From Topomyia yanbarensis (Eukaryota > Arthropoda > Insecta > Diptera > Culicidae): a DNA stretch of 64,000 bases. This document shows positions 55,480 through 64,000 of this stretch, piece by piece; positions within the stretch are counted from its first letter, which is position 1; every line of letters starts with the position of its first letter. The stretch is from contig NC_080672.1 in assembly GCF_030247195.1 (NCBI RefSeq), positions 247,055,209 through 247,119,208 on the forward strand, given 5' to 3'. Under the pieces are notes generated by a model. That model was not told the DNA's origin and made no database searches. It saw only the letters and a list, made by a program, of their open reading frames with translations. The position numbers and the translations under genes are program-made.

Positions 55480-56526
55480 ATTGACACATCCGCTGAATAA
55501 GGGTATCAGGGGTTGTGTCCCAGCCACAGACGTCAAGCATTGCTCTTCTTTCGACGTCGAACCGATGACATACGAACAGTATGTGTTCGGCAGTTTCGTC
55601 TACACCTGGGCAGTCCGGGCAGACTGGGACCTCCGCGTGCCCGAACCTGTGGAGGTACTGTCGGAAACAGCATGGCCTGACAGGAATTGTGTCAGGTGGA
55701 AGTGAACTTCCCCATGGGGTCTTCCCACCTAGCTCGATATGCTAGGTATCAGCCGGTGGGTCAACCTGCCTTTCGAGGAGTTGTCCCACTCACGCTGCCA
55801 TCTGGCGACCGAGGTCACCCTGGTGCGCTCGCGGGCTCCCCCATTTCCACGTAGCTCGAAGCACTCCTCATCTTCCCGAATGACCAGCCCAACTGGCATC
55901 ATGCTCGCTATCACGCAGGATGCATCGTGTGATACCGTGCGGTAGGCAGATATCACTCTGAGGCACATCACGCGGTAGGTGCTCTCCAGTTTCTGTAGGT
56001 AACTGGTTACCCTCAGTGCTCTTGACCATGACGGGCCGCCGTACCTGAGGATAGATACGGCAACGCCTGCCAGTAACCTACGTCTACTGGCGCACACCTT
56101 TGAGCTGTTGGACATCATTCTCGATAGAGCCGCAACAGCAGTCGATGCTCTCTTGCATGTATAGTCGACATGGCTGCCGAAGGTCAGCTTGTCGTCTATA
56201 ATGACTCCGAGAGACTTCAGACTTCGTTGTGAAGTGATCGCGACTTCTCCCACATGGATAACTGCATGTTGTGCCGACTTGCGGTTGTTGACGATAACTA
56301 CCTCCGTCTTGTGATGAGCGAGCTCCAGGCCTCTCGCACTCATCCATTCCTCCACCGTGCTGATCGCGTGTTCTGCGGTTAGCCTGAACATGTTCGGGTT
56401 CGCTATGATCGCTGCCTTGAGAGCGTTGTTTGGAACTCCATCCGGCCCTGGAGCATTGTTCATTGCTAGGGATTTAGCCACTGCGAGTAGTTCTTCATTC
56501 GTCACTGGAGCCACCATTTCGGCCAT
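55480..56526 (-). pseudogene. R1-clade LINE ORF2, deleted reverse transcriptase and C-terminal zinc motif
   Basis: It opens NEELLAVAKSLAMNNAPGPDG, the reverse-transcriptase entry motif, but passes straight from AAIIANPNMF to LTAEHAISTVEEWMSARGLE, which normally follows the YADD region. The catalytic core is deleted. Thumb and C-terminal sequence (KTEVVIVNNRKS, LGVIIDDKLTF) continues to about 55729. A changed frame then gives CPDCPGVDETAEHILFVC, the zinc motif at the ORF2 end of R1-type elements. Confidence 0.75.
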
Positions 56527-57615
56527 GCCCGCACTGTCTCGTAGTGCAGGTGGCTCGAGACGGGAAGAGTACTTCGATAATCGTTGCCAACCGGTCCGGA
56601 GACCGTTCTGGGGGTGAGGAGCCCCCTTTGGTCTTGGCCATCACAATCCTGTAGGCGTCATCCCACGGATTCGCGTTGGCACTCTCACACAGGTTGTCGA
56701 AACACGCTCTCTTGCTGCTTTTAATGGCCTTGTTAAGGGCCAATTTCGCAGCTCGAAACACTTCACGGCGGTTCTCTCTTGCATCCTCGGTGCGAGCTCT
56801 TTGCATCCTACGTCTAGCTCTGAGGCAGGCTGACCGTAGGGCTGCAATCTCGGCACTCCACCAGTATACCGGGCATCTGCCGTTTCTTGGCAGTGTTTTT
56901 CTCGGCATAGTGGCGTCGCGTGCGCGTGATAGAACAGCTACCAGCGCATCCCCGCTTAGACTGTCGGTGTTGGTCTCCAGTCCCGGGGCCGCGGTGAAAG
57001 CTTCGCTGTCGAAGTGATTGGACTTCCACCCGCGTACCTGACAGGGATCTCCCTCCCTCGGATGCTGCACACCATAGTTGATCCTAAAGCGGATTGCTAA
57101 ATGATCGCTATGGGTGTAGCCTTCGTCTACCCTCCATTCCATGCCTGGATCCAGACTCGGGCTGGCAAATGTTACGTCAATCCACGCCTCCATCCCGTTT
57201 CTACGGAATGTACTAGCGGAGCCATTATTAGCTAGCACAGTATCGAGTTTCGCAAGCGCCTCCATTAGCGCTTGACCTCTGCTATTTGTACAGCGGTTGC
57301 CCCACTCCACTGCCCAAGCGTTAAAGTCTCCCGCTATGACCACCGGTTTCCGGCCCACTAGGTCCGACGAGAGCCTGTCGATCATCTGGTTGAACTGTTC
57401 TATTGGCCACCTTGGTGGAGCGTAGCAGCTGCAATAGAACCCGTTGTGCAGATTGCCACCATTCCAGACCCGTCCGACACCCAATTGCCGTTGCCGGCAG
57501 GGATGCGGTACGGGTCTGATAAGAGGGCGACATCTGTCCTCGACTCCGAGACCGACTGCCACAGCAGCTGTTGGGCTGCTGCACAATGGTTAAGATTTAG
57601 CTGTGTGACGTTCAC
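56500..57615 (-). pseudogene. R1-clade LINE ORF2, endonuclease part
   Basis: The start MNVTQLNLNHCAAAQQLLWQ is the characteristic R1-type ORF2 beginning. Then come ALLSDPYRIP, a frame change with a small deletion near 57440, YCSCYAPPRWPIEQFNQM, VVIAGDFNAWAVEWG, IDVTFASPSL and YTHSDHLAIRF, the APE-type endonuclease motifs. Another frame change at about 56510 separates it from the reverse-transcriptase part. Confidence 0.8.
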
Positions 57616-58750
57616 GGTTTCTTCTTATTTGCCTGCACTCGTAGGCTTTGTGGCCGGACTCAAGGCACCGATAGCACCTATCCACTGAAGGCGGCTGGGG
57701 TATGCTAATAGGGCATACCGACCAGCCGATCTTCAGCTTCCCTTTCTCGGTTACCTTTTTTGCATCCGCCTTCAGTAGCCTGAGGTAGGCTACTTGGGTG
57801 CCAGAGTGTCCATCTCTAAATCGCACAGAGGCCCGCTCGATTGTGACGTCGCATTGTTCCTTAACGGCTGCGACGACATCTTCTGCGGTCGTGAACTCGT
57901 CGAGATGCTTGCACTGGAGAGTCATTTCCGCCCCTAGCGACCTGACTTGGGCGCCTTCACCAAGGACCTCTTGGGCCAAGGCCTTGTATACCGCACTAGA
58001 TTGTGCGCCTCGCTTCAGCACCAGAAGCATTTCTCCCGTGTTGGTGCGTCTCACGCTACGCACATCTTGCCCAAGGGCCGAAAGGCTTTCGGCCGCCTTC
58101 ATCGACTTTAGGACGTCGGCGTATTTGTCCTTGTCGGTTTTTAACCACAAGGCCTCGCCTCTGTCCTTGGCCTTCTTCGCGGGCCGCGGTACCTCCGGTG
58201 TCGGTGCCGGCTTCTTCCTGGTGACCAGCGTCCAGGGGTTCACGCCCCCTGCCCTCTCGCCCTCGCTTACCTCGGCCAGACGGCGTTTGGCCTTAACGGT
58301 TGCACGCCGTGTGGTGTCGGTTTTTGCACCCTCGCCTGGCGACTTCCTAGGGTGCTTCGTATTCGACGGTGTCTTACGATTGCCCTTGCCCTTGCCTTTT
58401 CCCTTCGAGGGGAACTCGGCCGCCGATTCGAGCGACGTGGCTGCTCCATAGAAGGTGAAGGCCACTGTCTGAGTGCCTGTATCGACCTTCTCTCTTCCCT
58501 TCCTCTTGGAGGCCACTGTCTGGGTTTCTCTGTCGGACTTCTCCCGACATTCCACCCTCTTAGCATAAGCCTTCTGTTTCTGTCTTGCGATACGAACAGT
58601 TTTCCGGAGCTCCAGGAGACTCTGCTTTAACTCCTTGCTTATGTTTTGCTTTGCGCTAGTGAACTCGATTATTGAATCGAGCTGCTCCACCACTTTGCGC
58701 ATCGCGGATAGTGGCCCGTCCAGTGCGTTGGTAGGGCTATTTCCTACCAA
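57590..58750 (-). CDS. R1-clade LINE ORF1 (gag-like, CCHC knuckle)
   Basis: A 386-codon open frame, overlapping the ORF2 start at 57615. The N-terminal half is very basic (KGKGKGKGNRKTPSNTKHPR). A central domain (VRRTNTGEMLLVLKRG, VAYLRLLKADAKKVTEKGKL) resembles the RNA-binding region of R1-type ORF1. A CCHC knuckle CYRCLESGHKAYEC sits near the C-terminus, where relatives carry two or three, so the end may be shortened. The frame is intact although ORF2 is not. Confidence 0.8.
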   Translation of the reverse strand: MVGNSPTNALDGPLSAMRKVVEQLDSIIEFTSAKQNISKELKQSLLELRKTVRIARQKQKAYAKRVECREKSDRETQTVASKRKGREKVDTGTQTVAFTFYGAATSLESAAEFPSKGKGKGKGNRKTPSNTKHPRKSPGEGAKTDTTRRATVKAKRRLAEVSEGERAGGVNPWTLVTRKKPAPTPEVPRPAKKAKDRGEALWLKTDKDKYADVLKSMKAAESLSALGQDVRSVRRTNTGEMLLVLKRGAQSSAVYKALAQEVLGEGAQVRSLGAEMTLQCKHLDEFTTAEDVVAAVKEQCDVTIERASVRFRDGHSGTQVAYLRLLKADAKKVTEKGKLKIGWSVCPISIPQPPSVDRCYRCLESGHKAYECRQIRRNRERHTAKS

Positions 58751-58950
58751 TACTGGGGGGTCACTGGTGCTATCAGATGCAGTACTCGTCGCTCAACTAC
58801 TCTCCCCACGGGGGGAGACCTCGCCAAACCACCTTTAGCAAAGGGGTTTGGCACCTCCGTTTGTTTGTTTTTGTTTTTAGTTGACTCCATGTTTGATCCC
58901 ACGAGTAGCGCGAGAATAAATGTCCGCCACGCCAGAGCTCCGCATTAACG

Positions 58951-60703
58951 TGGTAAGGGACGCTTACTGTGGGGGTTGCCCAGGTACCCCACAGGCTCCG
59001 TTAACGATCGAGCATCTTTTTCACCCCCTCGATCACTCATCCCTCGGCACGGGTCGCTTCACGCCTTGGAATTGGGGTTATGACCTATCTTGCTTTACGT
59101 GGTGACCGCGGCTCAGATCATCACAACCATCCTCCTTTACCAGGGCTTGGGACCTGTAGCTCTGGTTGTCAATAGTTCCATGTACGTATATTATAACAGA
59201 CATGCTACTATTGAGATCCGTCATTCGCTAGCGGAGTTATAGGGCTTGCTGAAAGTAATCATTGTGTTTGTGAGAACGGCTATCACGGCATCGAACATGT
59301 TGTTTGGTTGTGCGCAGAGTACTGTGTTGCCAGGTCCCAACTAATAGATTCCCTTCGGGCCCGAGGTAGATCACCCTATGTGCCAGTCCGGGACGTCCTG
59401 GCAAGCCGTGACCACCCCTATATTTTACTTATCTATATCTTTTTGAAAACTATTGATGTCCAAGTTTAATGCATTTTCCCCTCTCTCATTCACAGTAGAA
59501 TCTCACCAACCTATCCCTGTATCTACAATATGGCATTGCTTCACGGGTCTTCGGTGCATACCCTTCTTGATAACCGTCTATCTAGAGAACATCGAGATAG
59601 TGAAAGTTAACTGTATTACTAAAACCCACTTTTTAATGTGTTTAAAGCAGACCACCCCCTTAAGGAAAAATAGCATTTAATCATATGTCCTAGGAATCAA
59701 GAAAAAGTAGAACAAGAAAGTAATTAATGAAATAACAATTTTATTAGGAAATTTTTTTATAGACCATTACAATGTATATATAATTATTGTTTTTCATTAA
59801 CTTATTGTTTTGTAGCATCCGGTTTGTTTCATTCAATAGGTAACTGTTACTTTCGAATGTAACCATTTGATATAGTTGTATATTACGCGATTTTTGATGT
59901 TCTTTTCATTTGATTATGTTTTCCTTAATACAGACGACTTAATTTACTATATAGGTATTTGCTTTTTCATGGTGTACTTATGTTGTTGTATATTCAATCT
60001 ATATGTAAACATCAAATTTTGGTCGTTTTGCTTGTTGGTATATAGGAGTCACACTATTATTTCTTATGTGCAAGATATTTAGAAATATAATAGTTATTAT
60101 ATAGTTGGATCAATTTTAGATCGATTTTAAAAAGTTGGAGGAAGTTTAGGTTATGTTTTAAGAGAGCTTCTGACAAGGACCACCATTTGTGACAGATGGA
60201 ATGATATTTGTGGATAAATAACGATGAAATCAAATCACCATTTTCAATGTTAGTATAAAATCAATAATAGTGTAGTGTGTCGTTCTAGAATATTTATCAT
60301 ACCTGAAATAGGTTAGATATTATGTCGCATCTTTTTTGTTCGAAAGAAAAATCTTTTCGTGAATAAAGCATGATTCATGTCATTTCAATTTAATGAAAAT
60401 ATTTATTAAAAAATATTTAATTTGAAACTTCAAATAAGGTCGGAGATTTGTAAATATTATAATTGGTTATTATCAAAACAAACTTTGTGGTAATATGTAC
60501 ACTACATAGAACGCATGACTACTACCAGTACATAAACAGGATAAAATGGCTGTTGGATTGTCGGGAATATCCTAAATTAATTAACCTCTGAGAGATTGCT
60601 TCATCATTCATTTACATTAGATGCCACGGAGTAACCTTTTTAAATCTCAGACAAAAGAAATAATATTTTCGTTCTCTTCATCAGTCATCTAGATCTGAAT
60701 TTC
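58951..60703. other. Non-coding stretch
   Basis: 58.95-59.4 kb is GC-balanced and LINE-like but unassigned. 59.4-60.7 kb is AT-rich with only short chance frames. No RNA gene or delimited repeat was recognised. Confidence 0.45.
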
Positions 60704-60880
60704 GTGTGCGTAGCGTAGTTGGTAAATCGATTACCTTGTACGCAGCGCACCTGGGTTCAAGTCCCGACCCCGCACATAGGGTTAGAAATTTTTCATAAGA
60801 GATTTTTCTAACTCGAAGAGGCGAATGACCTTAAGGTTAAAACCTCTATTATCGAAAATTTTTTTTTAATTTTTTTTAGT
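60704..60880 (+). mobile_element. tRNA-derived SINE
   Basis: A tRNA-like head (60704-60776) has an A-box TAGCGTAGTTGGTAA at 60711 and B-box GGTTCAAGTCC at 60754-60764. GTGTGCG at the start can pair with CGCACAT at the end as a seven-pair acceptor stem. It continues into GAGGCGAATGACCTTAAGGT and a T/A-rich tail, which argues for a SINE rather than a plain tRNA gene. The anticodon arm pairs poorly. Confidence 0.65.
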
Positions 60881-61450
60881 GTGCGGCTATGTCCACAGCA
60901 CTCCGATCGTTTAGTAGAGAAAAAATATATGATACATATATAAAGCCAATAATCGCAAGTCAGTTATTCTATATATTTCTCTATATACATGGGATTGACT
61001 TAGGAGCTTATGTGCTAGCTAAACTTTTAAATTATTTGTGATGGTGACGCATGGCTGCGATTTTGGGTATTCGAAATCAAACTGCATTGAAATATTTTTG
61101 ATGGAAGTGTAGCTATCCAATACAGTGTGTGAAATAAGTATCGTACACAATAAAAATCTTAAAATAATAGTTCTTCGACCCAAATACAAGTGAAATTGCT
61201 TTTTGTGTGATATTTTGGAACAAGTCTCATGGTTCGTATATTGACATTATTATAATGCTTATTTTTTAATGAACTTATTGAGTAGTTTATATAGTTTCTA
61301 CTTACATTACATGATAGGGTGCGCTTTTCCATATTTTGAACATATGGCGGCAATATACATGAAACTAGAACTTCTTTATGACGACACATACATGTCCGCG
61401 CCATAAAATAACCTTATCCCAGTAAATTACATCCGAAATGAGATTCAGAA
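60881..61450. other. AT-rich non-coding stretch
   Basis: Nothing recognisable beyond short chance frames. Confidence 0.45.
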
Positions 61451-61673
61451 CAGCGATGCCAGGTGTGAAGACATGTCTTCATTTTGAAGACATTTGAAAT
61501 GTTGTGAAGACGTGTTTTTTCATTTGAAGGCCAATTTGTTCGGATGTCTAACTGATTTCTGGCAGAATTCTGGCACAAAAGCAAAAACTGGTTCAGAATC
61601 CTGGTCGTTGAAAACAAATTAAGACTTTTTTCATGAAATGTGAAGACATTTGAAAAATATACCTGGTATCCTG
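61451..61673. mobile_element. ~223-bp MITE with CAG(C/G)(G/A)AT(G/A)CCAGGT ends
   Basis: The imperfect inverted ends CAGCGATGCCAGGT and CAGGATACCAGGTA resemble the CAGAGATGCCAG family C termini. Internal motifs are GAAGACAT repeats. No matching octamer flanks it, so the hAT assignment is tentative. Confidence 0.5.
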
Positions 61674-62172
61674 GTAGTATTCCGATTGCAATGAGTGGGG
61701 AATCTGCTGTCAAAACGAGTTAAACAGAGAGTTGTGCGAAAAAGAGTTTTAACTTTTCTTGGTGGAAACCAATAGGTAAAATGTGTGGTCGCAAACAGTT
61801 TAGTTTTTGAAAAATTTAAAGTAGGTATCTAAATAAACTTCTACAAACTGTTCCCATATTTTTCCTGCATCAAATGTGTATCCATTTTACAACTACAATA
61901 TGATAGTTTCTGCAAAATCCCAAGTTTTAATATCTTTCCTATACATATAAATTCACGTTAGCCAACACCGAAGCAGCGCCATGTCTTAAATATTTTCATG
62001 AAAATATTACCTAATTTACAAACAACTTATTAGAAATAATTATACCGTACAAAATCGAATCAACCACTATTATTAATAAACTAGACATTGTGAACTGAAT
62101 ACTTTGTTCATCTTTTCCAGCTCTAATAATATCTGCTAGACGTGCCATTAAATCAACCAATTATTCCAGGAC

Positions 62173-63122
62173 TAGGGTTGCCACCTCTGGAGAGGCTTTG
62201 ACCCGGAGATTTTCACTGACTTGGGGGGTGGTGAATTTTGAGTGGAACGAGACAGAAATTGGAATCAAAGCGATTTCTCGGCATTTTAGAGCACTTTAAT
62301 CGCTTTTGATCACTACGTTAAAGTAAAGCTGTAAATTTTTAACGTTTGAGAACGGTTTTATCGGTTTAATCTGGTGTAGTATTTCACTTCCCCGCCTAAG
62401 TGTCAAGAATACAAAAGCACCAGCTACTCTTACTGTGGAGGATAAGTCGCACGAACATCGCTCTCCTCCACAACTAACAGGAAAAGGAGGCACGGCTTCG
62501 ACATCACAAGGGAAGCATTATGTGGTGTCTGTTATTCATTACCAGCGGTCGCAACAAAAGGGCAAAACAGGGGGCAACCCCCTACCTAAAAGACAAGGGT
62601 CATTGCAGGAGTAGCAACATCACCGGAAGAACTCGTTTGGTGTTGAACTAGTCAGTTGGATTAGAAGAAATCTGCCATACCTTGGTGCAGCTGGCGATAA
62701 GCACCACTAACAGTGAAGTGATTAGGTAAAATTTGCAGCAAAATAACTTTTTACACCATTTTAAGCGACTTAGTAGAATTAACAGTAACATTTCAATTGT
62801 AGCATATAGCGAAATATTACTTTCCTTAAATTGTAGTAAATTTTACTTGTTTTTCATTTTCATTGCTTTGTGAAAGAAATCAGCAATATTTGGTGAACTC
62901 ATCTTCGCCACCTTGAAACGAAGGGTTAATTGGGAAAAATAATTCTGAACCAGAGTAATAGTTAAATATGACTTTTTAAATATTTTGTAAAGAATCAATT
63001 AATTCCAAAAAAAATTGATCCTATGCTTCTTCCCACCAAACCCGGAGAAATTGATGTAAAACCCGGAGATCACTCCAGAAAACCAGAGTCTCCGGGTCAA
63101 ACCCGGAGGGGTGGCAACCCTA
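62173..63122. mobile_element. 950-bp hAT-type non-autonomous element
   Basis: Inverted ends TAGGGTTGCCACC with a perfect 8-bp duplication TCCAGGAC (62165-62172 and 63123-63130). Subterminal CCCGGAG / CTCCGGG motifs are inverted. No transposase frame is present. Confidence 0.88.
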
Positions 63123-63611
63123 TCCAGGACCAAGGTGTCGATTGATTTCCATGCTTCTCCAAATGCTGTTTTCAGCCGAAGTGCCGAAGCCATACCAAAA
63201 CATCGTTGATTTGCGATGCGAGAAAGGATTTTTTTCCTTTTTGTGGAATCAATTACGGCATTATCCTACAGAAACATGTAGGTTTTTCAACACAAGTTAT
63301 GCCAAAATCAATTAGGACATTTCCAACGAGTTCTATATGCTTTTCTGATCTTGTGCGATATAATGCAAATTAGCGTCTTGCCGCGATGAAAAATTCATTT
63401 AAAAATAAGAAGTGTAAGTCAAGATATGGACTTGTTACGGTTACTTGTTGTGTTACGAAGTATCACACAAAAATCGATTTCATTTTGATTTGATTTCAAA
63501 TTTGCGCAATATTTTGGAGTCCAAAAAATGCGACACATGCAATCTTTGTTTTTCTTTGCATGCATGTAAGTTATTACTCCTACCGTTGTAAGCTGCGAAT
63601 AATTTGCTTTT

Positions 63612-63668
63612 GTTTTTGCTTGACCCCAAAACTGAGTCAAGCTCTAACCCCAACCGCTGTCAGTTTAT
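63612..63668 (+). mobile_element. Decayed half of Harbinger-type MITE family A
   Basis: The segment from TGACCCCAAAACTGAGTCAA through CTAACCCCAACCGCTGTCAG matches the left half of the 14247/16300 family, then diverges. The right half is absent. Confidence 0.6.
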
Positions 63669-64000
63669 GGGAACCCGGGCCTATTAAGACCGGGGGGTAA
63701 TTCGGACCCCTTCGATTTCTCAAAACATCGTAAGACTTTCTGACTGTCGAACATATTGATGGAACCGCTATTCTAAAACTTTAATTTTGATAGATGAACG
63801 ATCTCCGTTTTTTTTTAGAAAGGAGTTAAAACTTGTTTCTTTTTTTGCCATCCCCAGAACAAAAGTCATTATAATGGTAAAACCGTGATTAAAGCAATCA
63901 ATAAAAGTGAAAAAAATAACAGATAAATGTTTTGGAAAGCTTGAGGTTCCTATTTTATACAATGATTTTTATTTTGGTAAAAACACATATGTTCATCACT

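Larger units (their letters stand above)
55400..58950 (-). mobile_element. R1-clade LINE, decayed
   Basis: On the - strand: 5' UTR (about 58750-58950), ORF1 (58750-57590), ORF2 endonuclease (from 57615), reverse-transcriptase remnants (56526-55729) and a CCHC-type terminus (55480-55720). GC content is much higher than in the flanks. ORF2 carries frameshifts and a large internal deletion. The 3' limit is approximate. Confidence 0.78.

Noticed and set aside
60704..60776. Functional tRNA gene
   Set aside because: A/B boxes and acceptor stem are present but the anticodon arm is poor and a SINE-like body follows directly.

Overview
This window looks like AT-rich insect chromatin, most probably from a culicid mosquito. 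The evidence is short 50-70 bp GT-AG introns, a mitochondrial ribosomal protein gene, LINEs of the I, R1 and L1/Tx1 types, a tRNA-like SINE and a dense carpet of MITEs with exact target-site duplications (TSDs). The species assignment is inference. Ordinary host coding DNA is scarce: a BtpA-family gene (21150-22720, +) and mRpL52 (22762-23274, -), which end tail to tail 41 bp apart, and a four-exon DUF7869-like gene (28875-32277, +) that is either a host gene or transposon-derived and carries a frameshift.

1-12.1 kb is an ISL2EU (IS4EU)-type DNA transposon. It has a multi-exon gene with three THAP zinc fingers, a DDE transposase exon, and a convergent gene for a SWIM zinc finger plus YqaJ nuclease. 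About 7 kb of tandem repeat sits between the THAP and DDE parts. The array has two macro-copies. Each starts with a ~1.1 kb leader holding a TATA box, a lysine-rich histone-H1-like remnant and a histone-type 3' stem-loop. Each leader is followed by ~424-bp units that keep only the TATA box, the end of the tail and the stem-loop. In the first macro-copy the units alternate as an 848-bp dimer, three times. A TIR element (8340-9230) separates the array from the DDE exon. This array is the most unusual thing in the window.

12.1-21 kb and 23-28.5 kb are graveyards of non-autonomous DNA elements. Several can be delimited to the base: hAT-type (8-bp TSD), PIF/Harbinger-type (TAA/TTA), Mutator/foldback-type (8-9 bp) and TA-type. 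23.5-27.7 kb holds two adjacent TIR elements with other MITEs nested inside. 32.3-37 kb is similar, with no host gene seen.

37-54.5 kb is a nest of transposons. An I-clade LINE (+) is split by an L1/Tx1-like LINE (-, 37895-48370). That LINE is split by a 5.8-kb hAT-like element (41541-47362), which itself carries further MITEs. Removing the hAT-like element and one 8-bp TSD rejoins the L1-like ORF1 in frame. A second insertion-like stretch (about 49.05-50.96 kb) breaks the I-type ORF1 again. 54.7-55.15 kb is a degenerate minisatellite. 55.4-58.95 kb is a decayed R1-clade LINE (-). The I-type and R1-type copies have both lost the reverse-transcriptase core while keeping sequence on either side. 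59-64 kb is mostly AT-rich non-coding DNA with a tRNA-like SINE (60.7 kb) and a 950-bp hAT-type element (62173-63122). No rRNA gene, CRISPR array or bacterial-type operon was seen.
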